A DNA stretch of 64,000 bases from JAFMKE01 sp037624485. Lineage in GTDB: Bacteria > Bacteroidota > Bacteroidia > Chitinophagales > UBA8649. Position numbers and translations under genes: made by a program. Of the stretch, positions 54,205 through 62,565 are shown one piece after another. How positions within the stretch are numbered: the first letter of the stretch is position 1; each line of letters opens with the position of its first letter. The stretch is from assembly GCA_037624485.1 (NCBI GenBank), contig JASJJC010000009.1, forward strand, positions 290,320 through 354,319, in the 5' to 3' direction. The notes under the pieces were generated by a model. It saw only the letters and a program-made list of their open reading frames with translations, was not told the origin of the DNA and did not search any database.

Positions 54205-55395
54205 TTATGCCAATACCTCAGCAACGGCCTCTGCAGCTTCTTTTAGTAGTATTACTGGAGTAACTTTTAAGCCACTATCATCGATGAGTTGCTTCCCCTC
54301 TTTAGCGTTAGTTCCTTGCAATCGAACAATTAACGGCACAGGAATATCTCCGATGGATTTATAGGCATCTACAATACCTTGCGCGACACGGTCGCAACGT
54401 ACAATTCCACCAAAAATATTGACCAAAATTGCTTTTACTTTTTTATCTTTTAGAATTATTCTAAATGCTTTTTCTACTCTTTCGGCATCAGCAGTTCCCC
54501 CGACATCTAGAAAGTTGGCAGGCTCACCACCACTAAGTTTAATCATATCCATAGTGGCCATAGCTAAACCAGCGCCATTAACCATACAGCCAACATTCCC
54601 GTCAAGTTGTACATAATTTAGACCTGCTTCAGCGGCTTCAACTTCTGTAGGGTCTTCTTCCATTACATCGCGCATTTCTGCTAACTCTTTATGACGAAAC
54701 AAGGCATTTTCATCTAAGGAAATTTTCCCATCTACTGCTATAATTTGATTGTCTGAAGTTTTTAAACAGGGATTGATTTCTACCATACTGCAATCGCTTT
54801 GGACATAAGTTTTATACACCGCGTTAAGAAATTTTGTCATATCCTTAAATGCAGCTCCTGAGAGACCCAAGTTAAATGCCATTTTTCTTAGCTGGTATCC
54901 TTGTAATCCTTGTTGTGGATCAATAAATTCTTTATGCACAAGATGTGGCGTGCTTTCTGCAACTTCTTCAATATCCATACCTCCTTCTGTGGAGTATATA
55001 AATACGTTCTTACCTGTATTTCTATCTAGGAGTATGGAGACGTAAAATTCTTTTGTTTCACTCTCCCCAGGATAGTATACATCCTGCGCTACTAGCACTT
55101 TGCGAACAAGTTTGCCATTGGGACCAGTTTGTCTGTTGGTTATCGTCATACCTAAAATATCACTAGCTATTGTATTTACATCGGCTAAGTTCTTAGCTAA
55201 TTTTACTCCACCAGCTTTCCCTCTTCCACCAGCGTGCACTTGAGCTTTAATTACATGCCAAGAAGTCCCAGTCTCCTCAGTTAGTTTTTTAGCAGCTTCG
55301 ACAGCACCTTCAGGGCTTTCTACCATAATACCTTCTTGTATTTTGGCGCCAAATTTTTTCATTAACTCTTTCGCTTGATATTCGTGTAAATTCAT
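54205..55395 (-). CDS. sucC: Succinyl-CoA synthetase beta subunit SucC
   Basis: A 396-residue TCA-cycle subunit that carries the nucleotide-binding ATP-grasp domain and, with SucD, makes ATP or GTP from succinyl-CoA. Signatures: NLHEYQAKELMKKFGA, QVHAGGRGKAGGVKLA, SIEINP-type MVEINPCLKT, GNVGCMVNGAGLAMATMD and VNIFGGIVRCDRVAQG. ATG at 55395 fits the family start; the frame extends to 55452 over the promoter. No sucD is adjacent, as is common in Bacteroidota. Confidence 0.95.
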   Translation of the reverse strand: MNLHEYQAKELMKKFGAKIQEGIMVESPEGAVEAAKKLTEETGTSWHVIKAQVHAGGRGKAGGVKLAKNLADVNTIASDILGMTITNRQTGPNGKLVRKVLVAQDVYYPGESETKEFYVSILLDRNTGKNVFIYSTEGGMDIEEVAESTPHLVHKEFIDPQQGLQGYQLRKMAFNLGLSGAAFKDMTKFLNAVYKTYVQSDCSMVEINPCLKTSDNQIIAVDGKISLDENALFRHKELAEMRDVMEEDPTEVEAAEAGLNYVQLDGNVGCMVNGAGLAMATMDMIKLSGGEPANFLDVGGTADAERVEKAFRIILKDKKVKAILVNIFGGIVRCDRVAQGIVDAYKSIGDIPVPLIVRLQGTNAKEGKQLIDDSGLKVTPVILLKEAAEAVAEVLA

Positions 55396-55421
55396 GAGAA
55401 TATATCGTTTTAAAATTCGCC

Positions 55422-55452
55422 CAAATTTACATGCTTCACGCATTAAAAACAA
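55422..55452 (-). promoter_or_regulatory. Promoter of sucC
   Basis: Minus-strand -33 TTG (55450-55452), a 20-base spacer, then exact TAAATTTG (55422-55429), 26 bases before the ATG at 55395. Confidence 0.65.
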
Positions 55453-55515
55453 TTAAAAACAGACTATTTATTAAAAGTATATGCACAAATCAATTAAACA
55501 TTAAGCAGATGTAAT

Positions 55516-55523
55516 TACTTTTG
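55516..55523 (+). promoter_or_regulatory. -7 promoter element abutting lolD
   Basis: TACTTTTG matches TAnnTTTG and ends 4 bases before the ATG at 55528 (1 base before the alternative GTG at 55525). Indicates a near-leaderless transcript. Confidence 0.5.
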
Positions 55524-55527
55524 TGTG

Positions 55528-56178
55528 ATGTTAAAAGCAACAGGGCTTAAAAAAAGTTATGGCGAATTAGCTGTATTGAAAGAAGTCACCATTGAGGTTT
55601 CCAAGGGCGAAGTTGTTGCTATTGTTGGTAGTTCAGGCGCAGGTAAGAGTACGTTGCTTCATATTTTAGGTACTTTAGATAGTGCGGATTCTGGGTCATA
55701 TCTTATTGGAGATAAGGATGTTTTTTCACTAAATGAAAAGCAATTGGCCAAGTTTAGGAATGAAGAAATAGGATTTATTTTTCAGTTTCACCATTTACTT
55801 CCTGAGTTTACAGCTTTAGAAAATGTATGTATTCCTGCTTTTTTATCTGATAAATCTAAACAAAATGCCGAATTTAGGGCTTTAGAGTTATTGGACTTCT
55901 TGGGATTGAAGGATAGAATCAATCATAAACCTGCTCAATTATCAGGTGGTGAACAACAGCGGGTTGCTGTGGCTAGGGCACTTATGAATGAGCCTTCTAT
56001 CATTATGGCAGACGAACCCTCTGGAAATTTGGATACCAAAAATTCTGAGGATTTACATGAGTTGTTTTTTAAATTAAGAGACAGCTATGGACAAACATTT
56101 ATTATTGTAACACACAATGAGTCACTTGCGGATATGGCTGATCGAAAACTGACCATGAAAGACGGGAGATTTATTTAA
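55528..56178 (+). CDS. lolD: Lipoprotein-releasing ABC ATPase LolD
   Basis: A 216-residue ATPase powering release of lipoproteins from the inner membrane to the LolA carrier. Walker A GSSGAGKST (K40), LolD-type FIFQFHHLLPEFTALEN, signature LSGGEQQRVAVARAL and Walker B IIMADEPSGNLD. The LLPEFTA stretch is typical of LolD rather than FtsE or MacB. The frame also has a GTG one codon upstream. No LolC/E gene is adjacent. Confidence 0.92.
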   Translation: MLKATGLKKSYGELAVLKEVTIEVSKGEVVAIVGSSGAGKSTLLHILGTLDSADSGSYLIGDKDVFSLNEKQLAKFRNEEIGFIFQFHHLLPEFTALENVCIPAFLSDKSKQNAEFRALELLDFLGLKDRINHKPAQLSGGEQQRVAVARALMNEPSIIMADEPSGNLDTKNSEDLHELFFKLRDSYGQTFIIVTHNESLADMADRKLTMKDGRFI

Positions 56179-56189
56179 AAATAAGAGAT

Positions 56190-57161
56190 ATGACAAAGCA
56201 AAAAGATTTTTATTGGGTTGAGGAACGTGAACCTCATTTAGACCGTAGAAAAGAGATATTAAAAAAGCATCCAGAAGTTAAAAGTCTCTTTGGAAAAAAC
56301 CCATTTCTGCCATGGTCAACCTTGATTATGGTAATTCTGCAGGTTGCTGTCGCGTTAAACATTTCTAAAGTGATGGATTTGCCTTACGGTTGGATTTATT
56401 TTATTTTGTTAGCTTATATTGTCGGTGCAACGCTTTCACACGCTTTATTTTTGGCTATACATGAAATAACACATGAACTTGCTTTTAAGAAAACAGCAGC
56501 AAACAACTGGTTATCATTTATTGCAAATATTCCAATCTTACTACCTTATGCAATGTCCTTTAAGGAGTATCATGCAATGCATCATTGGGATCAAGGTGTG
56601 GATGGAGTGGATGCTGACATTCCATTGGAAAGTGAAGCAAAATTCTTCAACAGCTTGTTTGGAAAGATTATTTGGTTTGTTCATCAAATCGTTTTTTATG
56701 CCGTGCGACCTATGTTTGTTAAGGCCTTAAAAGTGAATAAATGGTTCGTTCTTAATTTTATTTTTCAAATAACAGCCATGGCTATTATTTTGCCTTTAGC
56801 TGGATGGTGGGGATTAGCATATTTTGCATTATCCTTGGTTTTTGCGGGCGGACTTCATCCGACTTCAGGACATTTTATCTCGGAACATTATGTCTTTAAA
56901 GAAGGGCAAGAAACGTATTCTTATTACGGTCCATTAAATTTATTAACTTTTAATGTGGGCTACCACAATGAGCATCATGATTTTCCAACGGTACCTGGCA
57001 ATAAATTGCCAGCGTTGAAGAAAATGGCGCCTGAGTTTTACGATAATTTGCATTCCTACGATTCCTGGACTGGAGTTATTTTGAAGTTCTTGTTTGACAA
57101 AAATATTTCTCTTTTCTCCAGGACGAAGAGAAAGAAAGAGTTTGCAGCAGGCAAAAAATAA
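56190..57161 (+). CDS. Sphingolipid delta-4-desaturase-like protein (DEGS family)
   Basis: A 323-residue membrane di-iron desaturase. The whole protein resembles eukaryotic dihydroceramide desaturases (DEGS/DES1). The N-terminal lipid-DES motif is FYWVEEREPHLDRRKEILKK (7-26), and the His boxes are H91-x3-H95 (HEITH), H128-x2-HH (YHAMHHWDQGVDGVDADIP) and H259-x2-HH (NVGYHNEHHDFP). Also present are HPTSGHFISEHY (223-234) and TYSYYGPLNLLTFNVGY, strings that I know from animal DEGS sequences. About four to six TM helices. Predicted to add a 4,5 double bond to, or hydroxylate, a sphingoid base. Bacteroidota make dihydroceramides, so a substrate class exists. lolD ends 11 bases upstream. Confidence 0.88.
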   Translation: MTKQKDFYWVEEREPHLDRRKEILKKHPEVKSLFGKNPFLPWSTLIMVILQVAVALNISKVMDLPYGWIYFILLAYIVGATLSHALFLAIHEITHELAFKKTAANNWLSFIANIPILLPYAMSFKEYHAMHHWDQGVDGVDADIPLESEAKFFNSLFGKIIWFVHQIVFYAVRPMFVKALKVNKWFVLNFIFQITAMAIILPLAGWWGLAYFALSLVFAGGLHPTSGHFISEHYVFKEGQETYSYYGPLNLLTFNVGYHNEHHDFPTVPGNKLPALKKMAPEFYDNLHSYDSWTGVILKFLFDKNISLFSRTKRKKEFAAGKK

Positions 57162-57191
57162 ATGCTTTAGCCTACTTCGAATACTTCTAGG

Positions 57192-57199
57192 TAAATTTA
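57192..57199 (+). promoter_or_regulatory. -7 promoter element abutting the GT2 gene
   Basis: TAAATTTA (last base off consensus) ends 1 base before ATG 57201 and 7 before the in-frame ATG 57207, so 57207 may be the real start. Confidence 0.4.
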
Positions 57200-57200
57200 C

Positions 57201-58199
57201 ATGATAATGTTGAATCCCTTAGTCAGTATAATTATGCCTGTCCGAAATGCAGACCCGTATCTACAGGACTGTTTAGATTCTATTTTCAACCAGAGCTATT
57301 CAAATTTTGAGTTAGTTGTCATTAACGACCATTCAAGTGATAAATCGATGGAGATTTTGTTAGAAAACGAATCTCGTTATAATCAGGTCAAGGTTCTAGA
57401 AAATGAGGGTGAAGGGATTATTGAAGCCTTAAATACAGGATATGAGCACATTAATGGCGAGTTTATTACGCGTATGGATGCTGATGACCTAATGCCTCCA
57501 AAAAAGCTTGAACTGCTGCTCAGGGCACTGCAAAATGCAGGTAGCAATCATGTGGCAACTGGCTTGGTCAAATATTTTAAAGAAGGTGAGTTAGGTGACG
57601 GATATCAGAAGTATGAAGTCTGGTTGAATGGTTTGACTAAAAATGCTGCTAATTTTCAAGATCGATATAAAGAATGTGTGATTCCTTCGCCTAGTTGGAT
57701 GACAAGTAAAGTTGACTTTGATCGAATAGGCGGATTTAAAAGATCCAGGTATCCGGAGGATTATGATTTGGCATTTCGCATGTTTCAAGGTGATTTGAAG
57801 GTCTTAGGGGTGAATGAACTTTGCCATTTATGGAGGGATCATGGTCTAAGAGCATCACGCAATGATAGCAACTATGCCAATAATAATTTTCTAGACTTGA
57901 AGCTGCATTACTTCCTTTTACTAGACTATAAGCCCTCGTTCGATTTAGTCCTTTGGGGTGCAGGTAAAAAAGGTAAATACCTCGCTCAAAGTTTGGTTGA
58001 AGGGGGCATTCCGTTTAAATGGATATGCGATAATCCCAAGAAAATAGGTAAGCATATTTACGGTAAATTGATACAAGAAATACCCGACAAAGAACAAATG
58101 TCTTTAACAAGTCAGTTTATAATTGTAGTTGCCAATTCGGATAGCCAGAAGAGTATTAATCAAACGGTATCGAAATTCGAGTCTTATTTTTTCGTGTAA
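57201..58199 (+). CDS. GT2-family glycosyltransferase with C-terminal Rossmann-like extension
   Basis: A 332-residue glycosyltransferase. N-terminal GT-A domain (about 6-235): VSIIMPVRNADPYLQDCLDS, VINDHSSD, and the metal-binding RMDADDLMPP motif (D-x-D), with PSPSWMTSK and YPEDYDL later. C-terminal about 90 residues look like a nucleotide-binding fold: LVLWGAGKKGKYLAQSLVEGG and FKWICDNPKKIGKHIYGK. That extension occurs in some GT2 proteins and may bind a second nucleotide or partner. Start is ATG 57201 or 57207. Sugar and acceptor unknown; it sits between two desaturase genes. Confidence 0.82.
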   Translation: MIMLNPLVSIIMPVRNADPYLQDCLDSIFNQSYSNFELVVINDHSSDKSMEILLENESRYNQVKVLENEGEGIIEALNTGYEHINGEFITRMDADDLMPPKKLELLLRALQNAGSNHVATGLVKYFKEGELGDGYQKYEVWLNGLTKNAANFQDRYKECVIPSPSWMTSKVDFDRIGGFKRSRYPEDYDLAFRMFQGDLKVLGVNELCHLWRDHGLRASRNDSNYANNNFLDLKLHYFLLLDYKPSFDLVLWGAGKKGKYLAQSLVEGGIPFKWICDNPKKIGKHIYGKLIQEIPDKEQMSLTSQFIIVVANSDSQKSINQTVSKFESYFFV

Positions 58200-58214
58200 A
58201 TACTAGTGGAAAGC

Positions 58215-59099
58215 TTATTTTCCTGCTGAAGATATTCTTGCAACTCGCATAGACTGAGTCTTATATTTTGGTATAAACATACCCAAAATGTAAGATTTAA
58301 ACAAATATCCCCAAAAACTGGATTCGATTAAAGAATCATCAATTAGATGTTCAATTTTAGCATGCTCCTCTGGACTTTCACTCCAATGTAAGGTAGGATG
58401 TAAGTGGTGAATAGTGTGTAGACCATTATTAAACAACATAGCATTCAATATTCCTGTAAAGTTCCGAGAACTATTATATTTAGTTTCTTCATCAGCATGC
58501 ACATGTTGCACATAGTTGAATAATAAAACACTAAACAAACTGAACTGCTGAGGCAGAACAACGTAAATAACCGCTTTCTCCCATCCACCAAAATAAAATG
58601 CTCCTACAATCCAAGAAATAAGCACAATGAATTGCAAACTGTAGAGAATGAATTTCTCTTTGTTTCGTCCAAATGTTTCTTTAAAGTGAGTCATTACCAC
58701 TGACTGCTGAAAGAATCCACTGATCGAAGGGTAGGTAAGAACTGTGAATAAGTTGTTTCTTTCGGTAAAACGCCAAGTTTTGGTGTAATCAGGCTCGGTG
58801 TTAACATATTTATGATGATTAGCATTGTGTGTGGGTATCCATGCAAAAACAGGGAAGCCATAGAAGACCGTCAACCAATTATCTGTAAGTACATTCATGA
58901 ATTTTTTCTTCCACATAGGTAAATGATTGTGGTTGTGCGCCATAACTGCTACGGAAACTGCCATAAACATAAACCAAACGTACAAAGGTGCAAAAGCCCA
59001 AGTCGTCATTGTTTCTCCCTTTGTCCATAGAATTATGAATAGTGCTGTCGTTGTAATCATGTACAAGATAGCTTTGATGTCTTTATTGTTCTTTAGCAT
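58215..59099 (-). CDS. Fatty-acid-desaturase-family membrane protein
   Basis: A 294-residue di-iron membrane enzyme with four to six TM helices. Three His boxes: HNHNHLP (H55, H57, H59), HNANHH (H91, H95, H96) and NNGLHTIHH (H228, H231, H232). Unlike the DEGS-like protein at 56190 it lacks the N-terminal lipid-DES motif, and its first His box is closer to acyl-lipid desaturases. Probable substrate: an acyl chain of a membrane lipid; hydroxylase activity is possible in this fold. Divergent promoter at 59118-59149. Confidence 0.82.
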   Translation of the reverse strand: MLKNNKDIKAILYMITTTALFIILWTKGETMTTWAFAPLYVWFMFMAVSVAVMAHNHNHLPMWKKKFMNVLTDNWLTVFYGFPVFAWIPTHNANHHKYVNTEPDYTKTWRFTERNNLFTVLTYPSISGFFQQSVVMTHFKETFGRNKEKFILYSLQFIVLISWIVGAFYFGGWEKAVIYVVLPQQFSLFSVLLFNYVQHVHADEETKYNSSRNFTGILNAMLFNNGLHTIHHLHPTLHWSESPEEHAKIEHLIDDSLIESSFWGYLFKSYILGMFIPKYKTQSMRVARISSAGK

Positions 59100-59117
59100 A
59101 ATTTGTTATTAATCCGA

Positions 59118-59149
59118 CAAATATACGATTAAAAAATAGTTAAAGGCAA
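59118..59149 (-). promoter_or_regulatory. Promoter of the second desaturase gene
   Basis: Minus-strand -33 TTG (59147-59149), a 21-base spacer, perfect TATATTTG (59118-59125), 18 bases before the ATG at 59099. Confidence 0.65.
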
Positions 59150-59190
59150 CAATACATTTCTATCCGTTAAAAAAGGTCCGAATACCACAA

Positions 59191-59973
59191 TTAAAGACTA
59201 TTCATTATTCCATAACCTTCGGGATAGTTTTTTTCTAGTTCAGGTAGCATGGCTTGTTTAGCTAAAAGAGTCATTTGGTCTAGATCTTCTAAAGTATGTT
59301 TTTTTGGATCTATAATTATTTTCCAGTAGACTTCAATATTTCCCGGACGAAGAGTGAGTAGCTTTCTTGGCATTAACTCGGCTGCACCAATAATGGTGCA
59401 AACAGCAATAGGAATTTGAAGTTGTACGCTAAGGCTAAAAGCACCCACTTTAAAATCTTTTAAAAGCCTTGGTGAAGTATTGCAAGTTCCTTCCGGAAAA
59501 ATAACCATACTGGCTCCGTCTTTCAGATACTTAAACATCGTCTCCATACTCCATTTTCTACTTTCTTTCTGCTCTCGTTGAACGGGGACATAAAGCTTTT
59601 TGAGTAAATAACCCAATACTGGATATTTTAGAATTTCAGCTTTGCCGATATACTTTTTAAAGTTATTACTTGCAACAGCCGAAATGAGTGCATCCAAATA
59701 GGACATATGGTTCCCTACTAAGATATATTGTTTTTCTTCATCAAGTAATTCTTGGCCATAGACTTTAACTTTTATTCCTATTAGAAACAAAACAATATGA
59801 CTAAAATAAATAGGAGTAAAATGCATCGCTCTATAAACTCGCTTACTCGGAATGTTTAATCCTATAACAAGAATGGGGAATACAATCATTAAGGAGGTAA
59901 GAAAAACAATTGACCCCCAGAGGGTCCAAATGAAAACGAATAGCTTGTCTAAAAGAGGGTTTTTAAATTTCAA
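59191..59973 (-). CDS. plsC: 1-acyl-glycerol-3-phosphate acyltransferase PlsC
   Basis: A 260-residue membrane-associated acyltransferase that adds the second acyl chain to lysophosphatidic acid. N-terminal TM segment (about 12-38), catalytic NHMSYLD (H89-x4-D94), substrate-binding FPEGTCNTSPRLLKDFKVGAFSLS (E161-G162) and a conserved PIAVCTIIGA stretch. Typical length. Together with the two desaturases it makes a lipid-remodelling neighbourhood. Confidence 0.92.
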   Translation of the reverse strand: MKFKNPLLDKLFVFIWTLWGSIVFLTSLMIVFPILVIGLNIPSKRVYRAMHFTPIYFSHIVLFLIGIKVKVYGQELLDEEKQYILVGNHMSYLDALISAVASNNFKKYIGKAEILKYPVLGYLLKKLYVPVQREQKESRKWSMETMFKYLKDGASMVIFPEGTCNTSPRLLKDFKVGAFSLSVQLQIPIAVCTIIGAAELMPRKLLTLRPGNIEVYWKIIIDPKKHTLEDLDQMTLLAKQAMLPELEKNYPEGYGIMNSL

Positions 59974-60000
59974 TGCTTTGAGGTGTTTCTTTCAGTAAAG

Positions 60001-61503
60001 CTAACGAATTAACCTGATTTTTAATGTCTCATCAAAATTTCGACCATCCTTTCCAGAGGCCTTGAGCTTCATTAAAAAAATTTGACTTTCTAAGTCTTGG
60101 TTTCTAAAAGTTCCATCCCAAGTCGCATTGATGGAGTTCCCCTCAAAAATTAATTCACCCCAACGACTGTAAATTTGATAAGTGACAAAATTTAGATCTT
60201 TTCCGAATAATTTATAGGTGTCATTCATCCCATCATTATTCGGAGTAAATGCGTTGGGGATATTTAATCTTGAATTGAAGATTAAGTTGACCTCAATGTT
60301 TAAAAATTGAGCGCACCCCGATAATGAATCCCTTATTCTCAAGGTATATGTACCCATGTTTTCAGGGCGTATTTCGTTGACACTGCAAGGGAAAAAACAG
60401 GTGTCCCCTTGCTGATTCCAGAATTCATATTCAATGCTTGGATTAGATAACTCAAAATCAAAGGCATCGCCCGAATTTAATGTCACTTCACTTGGATTTA
60501 CACTATAACTAAGGTTCGTTATCTTGTAAAAACGACGAACAATGGAATCACAAAGAAATGGATTAGGATTCGCGAGGTTAACTTCTATGAGCGTATCGCT
60601 AAAAATCCAAACTCCAAATTGCCGAATAGAATCACAGACTTCTATGGTATCCCCTCCAATACGCGGTGCTTCTACCACAAGCTGAAGGGTCGAATCGGCA
60701 ATTCCCAGGCAGCTATTGGTATCTTCAACGGTATATGTAATAGAATATAATCCGAGTTTGCCCGAAGGATTGAAGGAATTATTATTTTCAACGTCCCCAG
60801 TCCATGTACCACCTATGGTAGCATTACCGGTTAAAAAAGTATTCAAATCTAAAATGCCATAATCTTCACATATAGCATTGGGGAATGACCAATACGGATT
60901 TAATCCTGGTATTGGGGCATTGCATCCAGTGTTATAGTATGTCGGTATGCCTAAAGTATCGTAGAAAATTGCTCCACCATCACCACCTGGAAGATTCGTT
61001 GGGAGATAGCTGACAGTTTGAGCGCTGATACAAACCCCATTATATGATACTGCCAAGGTTCTTGGCGTATTAGCTAGGTTACTAAAATGTCCACTTGTAT
61101 TTCCAGCGCATTGATAAATAATATAAACCGTATCAGTCAAGCCCTCAAATGAGTTTGCCGAAACTAGCATATTTACAGAGCTGACCACAAGAATATTTTC
61201 ACCTGCGGGGACTATACCATTTACTGGCTCTAACAAAAACCCACAACTTGATATTATCGTTTGATTGAGCTGGTTAGTTTTAGCTGGGGCTGGACACCAA
61301 CCCAAAAAATTATTGCTTGGCCAATCAAAGACAAGGTTATTAATATCAAGATTTTCATTAACTCGTAAGGTGACCATTTCATTTTCACCTTCAGGATCTC
61401 CACAGGCATCTGCCAAGACAGATTCAATGGTAAAACACTGACCGAAAGTCATTGCATTTATTGAAATCAGTAAAAAGAGAAAACCCCAATATTTCATAGT
61501 CAT
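60001..61503 (-). CDS. T9SS type B cargo
   Basis: A 500-residue exported surface protein. Signal peptide (1-21), an N-terminal domain with a conserved lamin-tail-like look (VLADACGDPEGENEMVTLRVN...), a middle with NATIGGTWTGDVENNNSFNP-type modules, then the type B domain (about 410-500): IPNAFTPNNDGMNDTYKL, YSRWGELIFEG and NATWDGTFRNQDLESQIFLM. It lies downstream of the PorP/SprF gene and another type B cargo, likely one transcript. Confidence 0.85.
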   Translation of the reverse strand: MTMKYWGFLFLLISINAMTFGQCFTIESVLADACGDPEGENEMVTLRVNENLDINNLVFDWPSNNFLGWCPAPAKTNQLNQTIISSCGFLLEPVNGIVPAGENILVVSSVNMLVSANSFEGLTDTVYIIYQCAGNTSGHFSNLANTPRTLAVSYNGVCISAQTVSYLPTNLPGGDGGAIFYDTLGIPTYYNTGCNAPIPGLNPYWSFPNAICEDYGILDLNTFLTGNATIGGTWTGDVENNNSFNPSGKLGLYSITYTVEDTNSCLGIADSTLQLVVEAPRIGGDTIEVCDSIRQFGVWIFSDTLIEVNLANPNPFLCDSIVRRFYKITNLSYSVNPSEVTLNSGDAFDFELSNPSIEYEFWNQQGDTCFFPCSVNEIRPENMGTYTLRIRDSLSGCAQFLNIEVNLIFNSRLNIPNAFTPNNDGMNDTYKLFGKDLNFVTYQIYSRWGELIFEGNSINATWDGTFRNQDLESQIFLMKLKASGKDGRNFDETLKIRLIR

Positions 61504-61536
61504 ATACTCCTAACAAAAAAGGAAACATAAAGTTAA

Positions 61537-62565
61537 CTAGAATTTAGGGCAATTCAACATTTCTCTATAACGCGACTTAGAATTGGCAATTGTGTAAATT
61601 ACATAAAGCTCTGGCCCGCCCATGAATGTCTGGGAATTACGTAAATCAGAAGTATTAACATCATAACTGAATCCTACATCAAGGGATTGTACCTCCCCTC
61701 GAACACCCAATATAAATGAATCAGCGCCAAGCTTATTTTCCTGGTAAGCAGCCAATCGATATTGAGCGCCCACGTAGAGGGCTGTATTGTTCTTATCATC
61801 AATTAAGAACCGGATATAGGAGCCAAAATCTAACTCACTATGAGGTCCTTGTTTTTGAAACAAGAAGATAGGGATAATTGAGAAAACTTCATTATCCAAT
61901 TCAATTCGTGCGCTTAAGTTTGCAGAAAATTTTCTGTACAAAACATCTTCTTCATTACTGCCAAAGCTAACATTAGGACTAGCAATATGCGATACTGCAA
62001 AACCTCCACCAATAGAATGTTTATTTTTAATACTTACAAAATAATTTATTCCACTGCCAAAATCTAAAAATGACTTGCTGTTGTATCCTGCAAAATCGAT
62101 AGGGTCACTGTTATTATTAAATTCGAATAAGCTACCATAAATTAAATCTTTAAGATTGATTTGTTTTGTCAAGTAGGCTGCTTGAAATCCTAAGCCTAGA
62201 TAATGCTTAGCGTTTCTCCCACTAAATTGCTGATTATAACTCAAGCTTAAATTCACACCAGTATTTTTAAACTCACCTTCTCCTTCCAAGTCTTGATAAA
62301 AGCCAAGACCTACTCCGAGAAAGTTGCCCTTCAATTTGTTTCTAAACAGGTTGGCATCCATGGATACGGCATAGGTAGTAAAGGTGGTATACTTAAACCA
62401 CTGGTTGCGGTAGTTTGCCGCAAAACGAACATTGTCTTCCATCACTCCAGTTAAAGCGGGATTTAAGTTTAGAGGAGATGCCCAGTATTGTGATAAGTGA
62501 AAATCTTGCGCATAGCTCGTAAACCCAAGGAACAAAACACCGACGATAACAACTAGTTTTTTCAT
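61537..62565 (-). CDS. PorP/SprF family membrane protein (T9SS-associated)
   Basis: A 342-residue outer-membrane protein with signal peptide (ends TSYAQ). Opens DFHLSQYWASPLNLNPALTGV, then NYRNQWFKYTTFTTYAVS, the PorP/SprF signature; rest is alternating beta strands (GVGLGFYQDLEGEGEF, LGLGFQAAYLTKQ). Placed between two type B cargo genes with 33-base and 0-base spacing; its ATG directly follows the upstream cargo's stop. Second such protein in the window (other at 30206). Confidence 0.9.
   Translation of the reverse strand: MKKLVVIVGVLFLGFTSYAQDFHLSQYWASPLNLNPALTGVMEDNVRFAANYRNQWFKYTTFTTYAVSMDANLFRNKLKGNFLGVGLGFYQDLEGEGEFKNTGVNLSLSYNQQFSGRNAKHYLGLGFQAAYLTKQINLKDLIYGSLFEFNNNSDPIDFAGYNSKSFLDFGSGINYFVSIKNKHSIGGGFAVSHIASPNVSFGSNEEDVLYRKFSANLSARIELDNEVFSIIPIFLFQKQGPHSELDFGSYIRFLIDDKNNTALYVGAQYRLAAYQENKLGADSFILGVRGEVQSLDVGFSYDVNTSDLRNSQTFMGGPELYVIYTIANSKSRYREMLNCPKF

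Noticed and set aside
55396..55452. Longer SucC start at 55452
   Set aside because: It would include the sucC promoter; SucC proteins start at MNLHEYQ.
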